In this document: piece after piece, positions 1-10,790 of the stretch
How the letters are laid out: every line of letters starts with the position of its first letter
Numbering within the stretch: the first letter of the stretch is position 1
Assembly (NCBI GenBank): GCA_024291935.2
Contig: CM044317.1
Location: forward strand, 60,998,730-61,062,729
Direction: 5' to 3'
DNA length: 64,000 nucleotides
From: Okapia johnstoni
Taxonomy: Eukaryota; Chordata; Mammalia; Artiodactyla; Giraffidae
Notes under the pieces: generated by a model
What the model was told of the DNA's origin: nothing
The model's input: only the letters and a program-made list of their open reading frames with translations
The model's database searches: none
Made by a program: the position numbers and the translations under genes

Positions 1-691
1 AGGCCCCCGTGGAGGGCGAGGCCGTCGAGCCTGGCTCACCCACGGCCGCCGAGGGGGAGGCCGCTTCTGCCGCCTCCTCGACGTCTTCGCCGAAGGCTGA
101 GGACGGGGCCACGCCCTCGCCCAGCAACGAGACCCCGAAAAAAAAAAAAGAAGCGCTTTTCCTTCAAGAAGTCTTTCAAGCTGAGCGGCTTCTCCTTCAA
201 GAAGAACAAGAAGGAAGCAGGCGAGGGCGGTGAGGCCGAAGGGGCCGCCGGCGCCTCCGCCGAAGGCGGCAAGGACGAGGCCTCTGGGGGCGCCGCTGCA
301 GCCGCCAGCGAGGCGGGTGCGGCCCCCGGGGAGCCGGCAGCGGCGCCAGCCGAGGAGGCAGCCGCGGGCGAGGAGGGGGCGGCGGGGGGCGACCTGCAGG
401 AGGCCAAGCCCGAGGAGGCTGCCGTCGCGCCCGAGAAGCCGCCCGCTAGCGAGGAGGCTAAGGCCGTCGAGGAGCCCAGCAAGGCTGAGGAGAAGGCAGA
501 AGAGGCCGGGGCCAGCGCGGCCGGCTGCGAGGCGCCCTCGGCCGCCGGGCCCGGCGTGCCCCCAGAGCAGGAGGTGGCGCCCGCAGAGGAGGCGGCGGCC
601 GCCCCGGCGTCGTCAGCCTGCGCAGCCCCCCTCACAGGAGGCCCAGCCCGAGTGCAGTCCAGAAGCGCCCCCAGCGGAGGCAGCCGAGTAA
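1..691 (+). CDS. MARCKS: MARCKS, 3' part of the main coding exon (5' end outside window), two frameshifts
   Basis: MARCKS is a myristoylated, acidic, largely unfolded protein that binds the inner plasma membrane, actin, calmodulin and PIP2, and is released when PKC phosphorylates its effector domain. The sequence reads in frame from base 3 (APVEGEAVEPGSPTAAEG...) to ...SPSNETP, then a lysine run, then the effector domain RFSFKKSFKLSGFSFKK at 154-204. A long Ala/Glu/Pro-rich acidic tail follows, ending ...SPEAPPAEAAE with TAA at 689-691. The frame must shift twice: at the A12 run 138-149 (A11 expected, giving five Lys then Arg) and at the C6 run 626-631 (C5 expected, giving AAPSQEAQ). Between the breaks there is no stop. 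As written, the first frame ends at 233 after KKKKEALFLQE... and loses the effector domain. The start codon and myristoylation site lie upstream. Conserved sequence and a typical 3' UTR argue against a processed pseudogene. Confidence 0.95.
138..149 (+). repeat. A12 coding mononucleotide run causing a +1 frameshift in MARCKS
   Basis: Twelve A residues follow CCG, and then G-AAG-CGC. Five lysines plus Arg need 15 bases between CCG and CGC; 16 are present. The orthologous run is normally A11. Confidence 0.93.
154..213 (+). other. MARCKS: MARCKS effector (phosphorylation site) domain
   Basis: This basic, amphipathic stretch encodes RFSFKKSFKLSGFSFKKNKK, identical to the known vertebrate MARCKS effector domain. 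Its serines are the PKC sites; the lysines and phenylalanines bind acidic lipids, actin and calmodulin. It lies in reading frame 1, while the upstream coding sequence lies in frame 3 because of the extra A before it. Confidence 0.95.
626..631 (+). repeat. C6 run causing a second +1 frameshift in MARCKS
   Basis: GCC-CCC-CTC reads AAPLTGG in the effector-domain frame; removing one C gives AAPSQEAQPECS, the conserved C-terminus that ends at the TAA at 689. This is a second single-base homopolymer gain. Confidence 0.9.
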
Positions 692-1895
692 AAGGGCAAG
701 ATTTTTTGAGATAATCGAAGAACTTTTCTCCCCCCGTTTGTTTGTTGGAGTGGTGCCAGGTACTGGTTTTGGAGAACTTGTCTACAACCAGGGATTGATT
801 TTAAAGATGTCTTTTTTTATTTTACTTTTTTTTAAACAACAAATTTTGTTTTTAACCCACTCCCCACAGATCCCATCTCAGATCATTCTGTTACCACCAT
901 TCCAACAGGTCGAGGAGAGCTTAAATACCTTCCTCTGCCTTGTTTCTCTTTTATTTTTATTTTTTGCATCAGTATTAATGTTTTTTGCATACTTTGCATC
1001 TTTATTCAAAATTGTAAACTTTGTCAATCTATGGACATGCCCATATATGAAGGAGATGGGTGGGTCAAAAAGGGATATCAGATGAAGTGATAGGGGCCAC
1101 CATGGAGAAATTTAAGTGGTGCATAACATTGCCAAGATAATGTACCACTAGAAATGATGGTGTAAAGGCTTAGTCTTTTTTTTTTTTAAGAAAAGTTATT
1201 ACGATGTATTTTGTGAGGCAGGTTTACAACACTACAAGTCTTGACTAAGAAGGAAAGAGAAAAAAAAAAAACACACCGATACCCAGATTTTTAAAAAGAT
1301 CATAGTCTTAGGAGTTCATTTAAACCATAGGAACTTTTCACTTATCTCATGTTAGCTGTACCAGTCAGTGATTAAGTAGAACTACAAGTTGTATAGGCTT
1401 TATTGTTTATTGCTGGTTTATGACCTTAATAAAGTGTAATTATGTATTACCAGCAGGGTGTTTTTAACTGTGACTATTGTATAAAAACAAATCTTGATAT
1501 CCAGAAGCACATGAAGTTTGCAACTTTCCACCCTGCCCATTTTTGTAAAACTGCAGTCATCTTGGACCTTTTAAACACAAATTTTAAACTCAACCAAGCT
1601 GTGATAAGTGGAATGGTTACTGTTTATACTGTGGTATGTTTTTGATTACAGCAGACAATGCTTTCTTTTCCAGTCGTCTTTGAGAATAAGGAAAAAATCT
1701 TCAGATGCAATGGTTTTGTGTAGCATCTTGTCTATCATGTTTTGTAAATACTGGAGAAGCTTTGACCAATTTGACTTAGAGATGGAATGTAACTTTGCTT
1801 ACAAAAATTGCTATTAAACTCCTGCTTAAGGTGTTCTAATTTTCTGTGAGCACACTAAAAGCGAAAAATAAATGTGAATAAAATGTACAAATTTG
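692..1895 (+). other. MARCKS: MARCKS 3' UTR (proximal form)
   Basis: AT-rich, T-run-rich sequence directly follows the MARCKS stop codon, with no repeats inserted and no plausible gene. U-rich stretches (about 810-845, 950-1000 and 1170-1190) are the kind of element through which ELAV-type proteins regulate MARCKS mRNA. The end is set by the paired AATAAA signals at 1867-1882 and the T/G-rich sequence after 1890. Open frames inside it (for example 738-1085) are low-complexity and not genes. Confidence 0.85.
1867..1882 (+). terminator. Proximal MARCKS poly(A) signals (AATAAA at 1867 and 1877)
   Basis: Two canonical AATAAA hexamers lie ten bases apart, followed within 15-40 bases by a T/G-rich segment (tttgttgtgtttctttatg) typical of a downstream cleavage element. 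Confidence 0.8.
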
Positions 1896-4824
1896 TTGTG
1901 TTTCTTTATGTTCTGATAAAATACTGAGACTTTGAGGTCCTGGTTTCATTTTGAAAAAGATCTTGCATGCCATCAAGAGTAAATTTTCTTGTGGTTTATA
2001 ATCTGAAGTTTTCAAACTCGGAAATTTATAATCAATAATATCAGATTACGTACAGGAATATCTTACAACATTCCATGTCAAATCTGTTAACGTTTATCTC
2101 ATTTAGTTTTCTTTAAAAATTGAAGTTATTTTTATTGTAGTTATATATAGCATGTCAGGATGAATCATTTAATACAACAGTGGTATGATCTGAAGACTAT
2201 TTAAATGTCTTATGTGAAAATGTCATAAAACTACATTTTTTTTTTGTCGTGCAGATCCCAAAACAAATTTATACTGAGAATATATTCAATTCAAGCTGGA
2301 GGTGGGTCGTGAAAAGTGACCGAATGTGTTTTAAAAACTGATGGTGTATTACCTGCCATTGTAATTGCTTAGTGCTTGGCTAATTTCCAAGTTATAGCTT
2401 AGAGTATGCATTATACTTTAGGAGAACAAGCTTAATGTAAAGAAGTAATGGTGATGAATGGACGATACTGTTGGTTTATGGGCCTTTGTACTTGCCTCAG
2501 TTCAATATTTGCAAGCATTTTTTTTTTTTTAATGAAAATAGTGTGTTAGTATCTTGTTATTCAAAAGAAAAGATAGAGAATAAAATTTCTTTGTATAGTA
2601 ATAATTTACTAGTTACCCGTCTTTGCTCTTTACCACCCCATAACTGGATTTATTTTCTTCACTGGACCTTAAACAACTGAATTTTAAGATAAATGTGGGT
2701 ATCAAATATTACTTCACTAAATGCAAAGAAAAGCATTTATGCATACCTGCTTTGCTGTTTTTGAGCAGTGTGCCTTGTAGGGTGAACCACGTTGGTAATA
2801 ACTGAATGCCAAATCTTAAACTCATTAGAAAAATAACAAATTAGTTTTTGACATGTGCTTTTAATTGGAATAATGGATTATAAATAATAGTTGATGACCT
2901 CTTTACCAACACCCTCCCCACTAATAAAATCAAATAACACTTGGAAGAGTGTGTACTTTTAGTTGGGGTTCCTTGATCTTGGAGGATGTTTAAAAGTTAA
3001 AAGTCAAATATGGTAACCAAAGGACTGCTTTATGGGGTCTTCTACATTACCAACTTTTCCTCAAATACCTACTTGGACAAGTACAGCACTTGGTATGTGG
3101 GAAGACTCAGAAAAAAAATGGATTTTAAAAAGTAACCCGGAGTAGTCAAAAATACTATGTAGCCAACTATATTGCTAGGTCTGTTTTTTTAACAGCTGGG
3201 GTTTATTAAGATGCTTACTTTGATTTTAATCGTTGCCTAAAACACTTTGGGTGGTATCGATGGAGTGGTGGATTTTCCACCAAATGATTAAGTGAAATTT
3301 GACATATATCTTTTCATCCAAAGTTTTGTACATCACATTGTTTTCTAATGGAGAAATGTTAATATGGCTTTTTGTATTACTAAAATAGCTTTGAGATTAA
3401 GGAAAAATAAATAACTCTTGTACAGTTCAGTATTGTCTATTAAATCTGTATTGGCAGTGTGTATAATGGCATTTGCTATGGTTATAAAATAATTCCTCTG
3501 GATTATAATAATTATTTGATCCAATTCCTATTGCTTGTAAAATAAAGTTTTAACAGTTGATATAATCAAGCTTGCTAAAATAGGATTTTTTACAGATTTA
3601 ACTATAAAATGCAAGTTTTAGAGAAAAATTTTACATCTTAAGTGTTGATGGTAAGTATAACTTATTCAGTTTAAGGAATTTAAAGGAATTTAGAAGGTAT
3701 GCTTGACATCATACTTAGGATATAAAATTATATCCATTGAAAATGAGCTACAATGCTCACAAGTCAAAAACTTTAATGATAGAATTTAATATATTTGAGA
3801 AACAATGTAATTTATTTACATTTCCCCCTCATATGAATATAAACAATAAAAATTTTGCAATTAAGGTTAAAGATTTGGAGGAAGGGTTCTTCTTTGCTTT
3901 TCTGTATATCAGGTAAATCCAACTGGGAGGGGCATATAGTTTAACATAGCCCAATTAGCTTTGAAAATTAAAAACAATTTTAAGTAAAGGTTGAGTTGGT
4001 TAAGTAACAGGGCCATTAGCTTTTATCTTTCCTTTAATCATTCACTGTGCAAATTAAGCATCCCCCACCCCCCCATCTACTTTCCAGCTATATGAAAGTG
4101 CTTAAACCAAAGTATAGCAAACAGGAAGTTTAAAATGCTTTCAGTCTGTGAATGTGCCAGTGCCCGTTGAGGATTCAAGTTCTAGCACTCCTTTAAATTA
4201 AACCCAACAATGCTATTTTTAAAATGGAAAATAAATACTTCTAAAAGGTGTGAATGCTAACCATATTTTATGTTCCTGAAAAAGTGATAAGTTCTTGATC
4301 TTCAAATACTATCTATAGTTCTTCCTCTCAACTCGTCAACATTTTTAAAAACAAACCAAAATACATATCCCACCATAGGATCTAGCAGCTGCATGTACAT
4401 AAAATAATCACTTAAAATTTTTAGAAACCCTGATAATCTCGGTTCTAGTGTTTTGGTGAAATTAGAGCATAAGACTTTTTAGTACTACTAGTAAGTGAGA
4501 AATGAGAGTATCTTTGTCTACTACTCTTATTCTCTCAGGGGAAAGATGAAAGGCAATAGGATTACTCATCACTTGAAATTTCAATAAATATAACATTTCA
4601 GTTGAATTTGTTAAGTTAGCATTACAGATTGTCTTCCTAACAAATGGCAAGTGTCTCTTAGGTTTGAAATATGTGTTAAGGACTGGATAAAGTGCTAGAA
4701 TTCTGTCCCTGGGTAATTAGTGGGGATGCAAAAAGAGAAGGGATTTGCGGTGAATTATAAATTGGAGGTCTTAAGAAAGACTCAAAGCAAGTCTTAAATC
4801 AGATGATACATACCTGCATTTGGG
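1896..4824. other. Repeat-free AT-rich flank of MARCKS (possible extended 3' UTR)
   Basis: About 2.9 kb without any recognisable transposon, unusual for this window, which fits selection on a long 3' UTR or adjacent regulatory DNA. No coding potential seen. Confidence 0.5.
3406..3850 (+). terminator. Candidate distal MARCKS poly(A) signals
   Basis: AATAAA hexamers occur at 3406-3411, 3541-3546 and 3845-3850 in repeat-free, AT-rich DNA continuous with the 3' UTR. MARCKS is known to make more than one mRNA length, so a longer form ending here is plausible. AT-rich DNA also gives chance hexamers, so usage is unproven. Confidence 0.4.
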
Positions 4825-5115
4825 AAAGCACCATCCAATAAAATATAATTCTAGCCACAATGTAATTTTAAACTTTTTTAGTAAGCATAATTTTAAAAAC
4901 TAAGAAACATTAAGTTACTTTAATAATCTATATATCCAAAATATTTGCACATGTAATCAATACAAAAATTACTTAGTTGACTTGTTTTTCCCTTAATAAC
5001 CCTTTGAAATTCAGGGATTTAGACTGACATCTCAGTTTGGACCAGTCATTCCAAGTGTTCACTGGCCACATGTGGCTGCCATATCGGAGGGCACGTGTCT
5101 GGAGAATTAGGGTGT
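4825..5115. mobile_element. Old DNA-transposon fossil, probably hAT type
   Basis: The left edge (caccatccaataaaatata) and the right edge (gccacatgtggctgccatat...) resemble the ends of an old non-autonomous mammalian DNA transposon of about 290 bp. The family is not certain. Confidence 0.4.
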
Positions 5116-5258
5116 GAGAGTCAATGATTAGAAATGTTTGGCTACAGACTATTTTCAAAGTGTAGCTTTGTAATTAATTGCATGAGCTTTGATGGCTTAG
5201 CTTTTGCATCAACACTGAAGTTTTTTCTATATTTCAAACCATTTTAAGCAGTTAATAT

Positions 5259-5482
5259 GGCTTCCAGGTGGTATTCGTGGTAAAGAACCTGCCTGCCAAT
5301 GCAGGAGACATAAGAGATGTGGGTTTGATCCCTGGGTCAGGAAGATCCCCTGGAGGAGGAAGTGGAAACCCACTCCAGTACTCTTGCCTGGACAATCCTA
5401 TGGACAGAGGAGCCTGGCAAGCTGCAGTCCATAGGGTCGCAGTGCCAGACACAACTGAAGTGACTTAGCACACACACGCATG
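5259..5482 (+). mobile_element. Bov-tA SINE
   Basis: Starts with the tRNA-derived head (cttccaggtggtattcgtgg), has the internal B-box-like part and the BovB-derived tail (cagacacaactgaagtgact), and ends in a CA-rich tail. Confidence 0.9.
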
Positions 5483-5525
5483 GCATTGATACTACAAACA
5501 AATATGGTGAGATTTTGAAAGGCCT

Positions 5526-5922
5526 TGTTATTAGCTGAATCATCCCTGCAAAATTCATGTTGAATATGACTTAGAATGTGACTTCTTAGAGACAGAATCT
5601 TAAAGAGGTGATTAAGTTCAAATAAGGGTGTTAGGGTCAGCCCTAATTTAATGTGACTGATGTCCTTACAAGAAGAAAAAAAAATTGGACATACAGAGAG
5701 ATACCCAGGACACATGTTTACAGAAAAAGACCATGTGAGGACACAAGAAAAAGGTGGCCATTTGCAAAACAAGGAGATTTGCAGATCTCCTTCAGAAGAC
5801 GCCAGATCTGTCAGCACCTTGATTTTGGACTTCTAGTCTCCAGAACTGTGAGAAAATAAATGTCTACTGTTAAAGCCAACCCAGTCTACTATTTGTTATT
5901 GCAACCCTAGCAAACCAATACA
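5526..5922 (+). mobile_element. Solo MLT1-like MaLR LTR
   Basis: A 397-bp element starting TG (tgttattagctgaatcat) and ending CA (aaccaataca), with the family's characteristic ccagaactgtgagaaaataaa poly(A) segment near 5845. Flanks ggcct/ggact look like a decayed 5-bp target duplication. It has no coding capacity. Confidence 0.65.
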
Positions 5923-6141
5923 GGACTCCAGGGTTAAGAATGGAAAGGCTGTCTGTCCTTAGGTCAGGATATAAAGAATTCTACATGATTACTTTTTCTC
6001 TTCTTTCAATGAAAGAGAGACTGGTTTCTAGCTTGAGGTTTTTATTATTAATATTACCCTAGAAAAGAGAAACAATAGTTTAAAAATTAGAAAAATAGAT
6101 AACATCTCTATCTTAAATCTTTATTAATGAATTGATAGGAA

Positions 6142-7657
6142 ATATCTTGACATTCTGGAGTGCAAAGTCAAGTGGGCCTTAAGAAGCCCTGCTGTTAATA
6201 AAGCTAGTAGATGCAATGAAATACCAGCAGAACTATTCAAATCCCAAAAGGATGATGCCAACAAAGTTTTAGATTCATTATGTCAGCAAATCTGGAAGAC
6301 CCAGCATTGGTCACAGGACTGGAAAAGGCCAATCTTCACCCCAATTCCCAAGAAGGGTAGTACCAAAGAATGTGCTAGCCATCAGACAGTTGTACTCATC
6401 TCCATGCTAGAAAGGTCATGCTTAAAATTTTCCATGCTAGTCTTCAGCAATACATGAATCAAGAACTTCCAGATGTCCAAGCTGGGTTTAGAAAAGGAAG
6501 AGGAACCAGAGATCAAATTGCCAACATTCGCTGGATTATAGGGAAAGCAAGGGAATTTCTGAAAAACATCTATCTTTGTTTTATCGACTACACTAAAGCC
6601 TTTGACTGTGTGGATCATGACATATTGTGGAAAGCTCTTAGAGTGATGGGAATACTAGACCATCTTACCTGTCTCCTGAGAAACCTGTAGGTCAAGAAGC
6701 AACAGAACCCTGTATGGAACAAATGATTGCTTCAAGATCGAGAAAGGAGTATGAGAGGGCTGTCTGCTGTCACCCTGTTTGTTTAACCTATATGCCGAGC
6801 ACATCATGAGAAATGCCAGGCTGGACAAGTTACAAGCTGGAATCAAGATAGGTGGAAGAAACATCAATAATCTCAGATATGCAGATGATACCGCTCTAAT
6901 TGCAGAAAGTGAAGAGGGACTAAACAGTCTCTTGATGAGAGTGAAGGAGGAGAGTGAAAGAGCCAGCTTAAAAGTAAATATTAAAAAAAACTTAGATCAT
7001 GGCATCTGGCCTCATAACTGCATGGCAAATAGAAGGGGAAAAAGTGGAAGCAGTGACAGATTTCCTCTTCTTGGGCTCTAAAATTACTGTGGATGGTGAC
7101 TGCAGCCATGAAATCAGAAGATGATTGCTTCTTGGCAGGAAAGTGATTACAAACCTAGACAGTGTGTTGAAAAACAGAGACGTTACTTTGCCAACAAACG
7201 TCTATATATTCAAGGCAATGGTCTTCCCAGCGGCCACATACAGTTTTGAGGCATAAAGAAGGCAGAATGCCAAAGAATTGATGCCATCAAACTGTGGTGC
7301 TGGAGAGGACTCCTGAGGGTCCCTTGGACAGCAGGGAGGTCAAACCAGTCAATCTTAAGGGAGATCAATCCTGAATGTTCACTGGAAGGACTGATGCTGA
7401 AGTTGAAGTTCTAGTATTTTGGTCATCTGATGTGAACAGATGACTCATTGGAAAAGTCCCTGATTATGGGAAAGATTGAGGGCAGAAGGATAAGAGGGCA
7501 TCAGAGGATGAGCTGGCTGGACAGAATCACCAATGCAATGAACATGAACTTGGGCAAACTCCGGGAGATGGCAAGGGATGGGGAGGCCTGGCGTGCTGCA
7601 GTCCATGGGGTCACAAAGAGTCAGACACAACTGATTGACTGAATAACAGCAACAGGA
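6142..7657 (+). mobile_element. BovB (RTE) LINE, 5'-truncated, broken reverse transcriptase
   Basis: Frame fragments encode the RTE reverse transcriptase. They include VQAGFRKGRGTRDQIANIRW, the FIDYTKAFDCVDH palm motif A near 6580-6620, and NNLRYADDTALIAES with the YADD catalytic motif near 6870-6900. The C-terminal part follows, and the 3' end (gagtcagacacaactgattg) is the BovB tail shared with Bov-tA SINEs. Frameshifts and stops interrupt the frame, and the endonuclease half is missing. Confidence 0.93.
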
Positions 7658-7704
7658 AGAATCTCTAAAACACAAATAGTTTTTTAAAAAAAGATATTGT
7701 CTAG

Positions 7705-8000
7705 GCACTACCCTGGTGGTTCAGTTGTTGGGAATCCTGCCAATGCAGGGGACATGGATTCAATCTCCAGTCTAGAAATATTCCACATGCCAGAACTAAG
7801 ACCATGGGCTACTGATACTGAACCCATGCTTTAGAGCCTGTGAGCTACAACTACTGAGCCTGTACTCCACAACACGAGAAGCCAAAATAAGGAGAAGCCT
7901 GTGCACAGCAACAAGAGAACAGCCCCCGGTCGCCACAACTAGGGAAAGCCTGTATACAGCAGCAAAGACCCAGCGCAGCCACAAATAAATAACTAAAATT
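7705..8000 (+). mobile_element. CHR-2 type SINE
   Basis: tRNA-Glu-like head (accctggtggttcagttg...) followed by the repeated phrase of the family (gagctacaactactgagcc) and an A-rich end (cagcgcagccacaaataaat). A cetartiodactyl SINE. Confidence 0.87.
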
Positions 8001-8070
8001 TTAAAATATTGTCACCCATAAATAAATAAATAAAATTAAAAATATTGTCAGCCATAAATAAAAAATGTCT
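8001..8070. repeat. Tandemly duplicated A-rich SINE tail
   Basis: The segment ttaaaatattgtcacccataa... is repeated after about 40 bases as ttaaaaatattgtcagccataa..., each copy followed by AAAT repeats. Confidence 0.75.
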
Positions 8071-8879
8071 AAAACTACTATGTAATGTTATGTCTGAATT
8101 TATCCATCTCTGTTTATTTTGCTTGCAATTTATTTGTGCAAGAAACTGAGTTGTTTGTTCAATAATTTCCACAGTGTGAATTTTGCCAACTGTACCTCTT
8201 GTTGTCATTTAATATATTCCTTCATCTTTTCTGTATTTCTTGTATTTTCTGTAAATTGATCAATAGATCAAGAGGCTTGATCAGATTCAGGTTCAAAGGA
8301 CTACGTCATAGGCAATGGTGTGTATGTCAATCAGAAGGCAACCTGCCTTGTTGTTTCTCTTCTTGTGATTTTTGAAGTAATTAATCTTTGCTTAAATCCA
8401 TTAATTAATTTAGAGGGATAAAATGGCATTATTCTTATTGTCTTTCCTTTTTCTACTATTTGAGCAGCTAATTATATAAAAAGAAACTTTCCCTCACCAA
8501 CCATTTGGTTGTCCTGAGGCACATTTCCTTATGGAAAGGCAGAATAAATGCTTGATTTTTTTCCTTCTAATTACTGATTTTCAGAATAATGCTCTGGTTC
8601 CCTAATATCCTCCAAAGATCACTAATGACAACATTTATTTTTTAGTGTCATTATACGCTCGTAGGTTTAAACTTATTTGATATAAACAATGTAAATGATG
8701 CTCCAATGGACTCATGGTAGATTATATTTTAAAGTTATAGAACCAATCAATGAAATCAGTTTAAATTTTATTAAGATACTGGGGAATGTGCTTAAAAAAT
8801 AAACGTAACTTGGTATTTACTTTACTCAAACTAAGTGGATTTACATATTTAAGTGTTGGCACATTCCTTACTAAATTTT
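8071..8879. other. No gene or repeat recognised
   Basis: AT-rich non-coding sequence; I see no recognisable element. Confidence 0.5.
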
Positions 8880-9098
8880 GAACATTTCCCTGGTGGCTCA
8901 GACTGTAAAGCGTCTGCCTACAATGCAGGAGACCTGGGTTCGATCCCTGGGTCGGGAAGATCCTTGGAGAAGGAAATGGCAACCCACTCCAGCATTCTTG
9001 CCTCGAAAATCCCGTGGATGGAGGAGCCTAGTAGGCTATAGTCCACGGGGTTGCAAAGAGTTGGACACGACTGAGTGACTTCACTTCACTTCTTCACT
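8880..9098 (+). mobile_element. Bov-tA SINE with 12-bp target duplication
   Basis: Complete head-to-tail element flanked by ttactaaatttt at 8868-8879 and again at 9099-9110. The perfect duplication suggests a comparatively recent insertion. Confidence 0.95.
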
Positions 9099-9110
9099 TT
9101 ACTAAATTTT

Positions 9111-10030
9111 AGTTGAGGTGTCATGTCAAGAAAGCTTCTGTTTATACAATTTCAAAGAAACAGGAGACATTGCAGTTTTTTTCTTTTACCCAATAATTAC
9201 TGCTGAGTAATCATTTTAAATGTCATCAAAATCTATCAACTTAACACCTTACTCCACATAGTAAGAAAAATGTCTGGCATGAGGAGACTCAGCAGTCACT
9301 AGTCATAGAGACATACATGTTAGCATTTGATGAAGTGGTACACTAAATAGGGCATACTGGTCAGTAGGCATTACTAATTTCCCTGGCAAAATACTAAAAC
9401 TTCTGTGATGGAGTATGGGTCAATGAAATTGGCAATTTTTAAAGAAAAACTATACTCACTGTAGAGCCCAGAGGCTCTTATGGCAAGATTAATTGGTTGC
9501 TTTTATAAAGAAGTTTGAGAAAGTTGAATTTAAGTGACCATAAAGTAATATTCTCTTTTAAACAAAATACCACCTAGAGCTACTTATTTTAGTGCTTTTT
9601 AAAAATTGGCAAGCACTGGATGAGGCAATAGATAATTTAAAATATATAATATTTTTATAAATTAGAGAACACAGTGAAATTATACAGAAAAAAAGCATAT
9701 GGACTTGGTTAGGTCATGTTATAAAATATTGATTTCTAACTAGAGAAATTAATTATCTTAACAATGTTATTTTCCTTCCACCTCTGGGGCACTAGATAGT
9801 TCAAGTATTGAAATACACTAGTACAAATAAATGTCTGATTTTCTTTTACTCATATATGTCTCAATATTTTAAAAACACAAACTATTGGTAGATATTTTGG
9901 AATGAGAATAAAAACACTTTAATTAGAATTTTTAAAACTATATTGGTATATATCTTCTAAATTTAAAATTCCATTTGATCCAAAAATGAAATGTATGAGC
10001 ACTCCAATGATGTATTTATTAAAAACAAAC
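9111..10030. other. No gene or repeat recognised
   Basis: AT-rich non-coding DNA without coding potential or recognisable repeats. Confidence 0.5.
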
Positions 10031-10158
10031 ACAGGACTTCCCTGGTGGGCCAGTGGTTAAGGCCCAGCACTTCCTGTACAGGGGGTGTGGGTTTGAGCCC
10101 TGATTGGGGAACTTAAGATCCCACATACTGTACTATGTGACCAAAAAAAAAAAAAAAG
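10031..10158 (+). mobile_element. CHR-1 type SINE
   Basis: Head gacttccctggtgggccag, body ggggaacttaagatcccaca, then an A14 tail at 10144-10157. Confidence 0.88.
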
Positions 10159-10494
10159 GTATTAAAATAAACAAAAAATATACAAATACTAGTGCTTATT
10201 TTCTTTTCAAGACTATAGTGAAAGTTGTTATTCATCCCTTAAGAAAATCTACATTTTTCAACATTCTCCTATAGAGCACAATGATTCTTCATGCTTATTA
10301 ATGTTTAGTGGGCAAAGAACCAGTACAATTAATAAAAAAAATACAGTCACAGTAATAGAAAGTGAATAGCTCCTGTGAAACATTTCTGCCATAACTTAAA
10401 ACACAGAATAAATGTATTTATTGAGAAAATGAAGAGTTTTGATACTTTTTTGTTTAGATCAAGAAGACTCATTGAAACTAGCTGTTTGTAAAGC

Positions 10495-10610
10495 ATGTAC
10501 TCAGTTACTCAGTCATATCTAACTTTTTGTGGCCCCACAGACTGTAGCCCACCAGGGTCCTCTGTCCAGGCAAGAATATTGGAGTGGGTTGCCACGTCCT
10601 ACTCCAAAAA
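10495..10610 (-). mobile_element. Bov-tA SINE fragment
   Basis: Reverse-oriented tail half (ggccccacagactgtagccc ... attggagtgggttgcca). Confidence 0.88.
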
Positions 10611-10679
10611 GTATGCTTCCCCATAAAGCATGCTTCCTCCCTAATTTCTTATTGATCTGTATACCAATTTTGTTATAAA

Positions 10680-10790
10680 AACTATATTTACAAGTTAGAT
10701 ATATATAATTCATACAGAAATTTATATATATATGCTAAATTAATAATAGCAAGCATACAAATCTTATATATATATATAAAATCAGGCATA
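10680..10790. repeat. TA-rich low-complexity DNA
   Basis: Several short (TA)n runs near 10699, 10725 and 10767. Confidence 0.7.

Noticed and set aside
36..635. 199-codon minus-strand open frame across MARCKS
   Set aside because: It is the antisense shadow of a GC-rich, Ala/Glu-rich coding exon; composition is Ala/Ser/Pro only, with no domain.
738..1085. 115-codon hydrophobic frame after MARCKS
   Set aside because: Made of T-runs in the 3' UTR (poly Phe/Leu), with no start context and no known family.
1098..1110. gccaccatggag, a perfect Kozak-like start
   Set aside because: The frame after it is very short and lies within the MARCKS 3' UTR; chance match.
6418..7081. Reverse-transcriptase-like coding as a possible functional gene or retron-type system
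   Set aside because: It is a decayed BovB LINE with frameshifts, no endonuclease half and the BovB tail.
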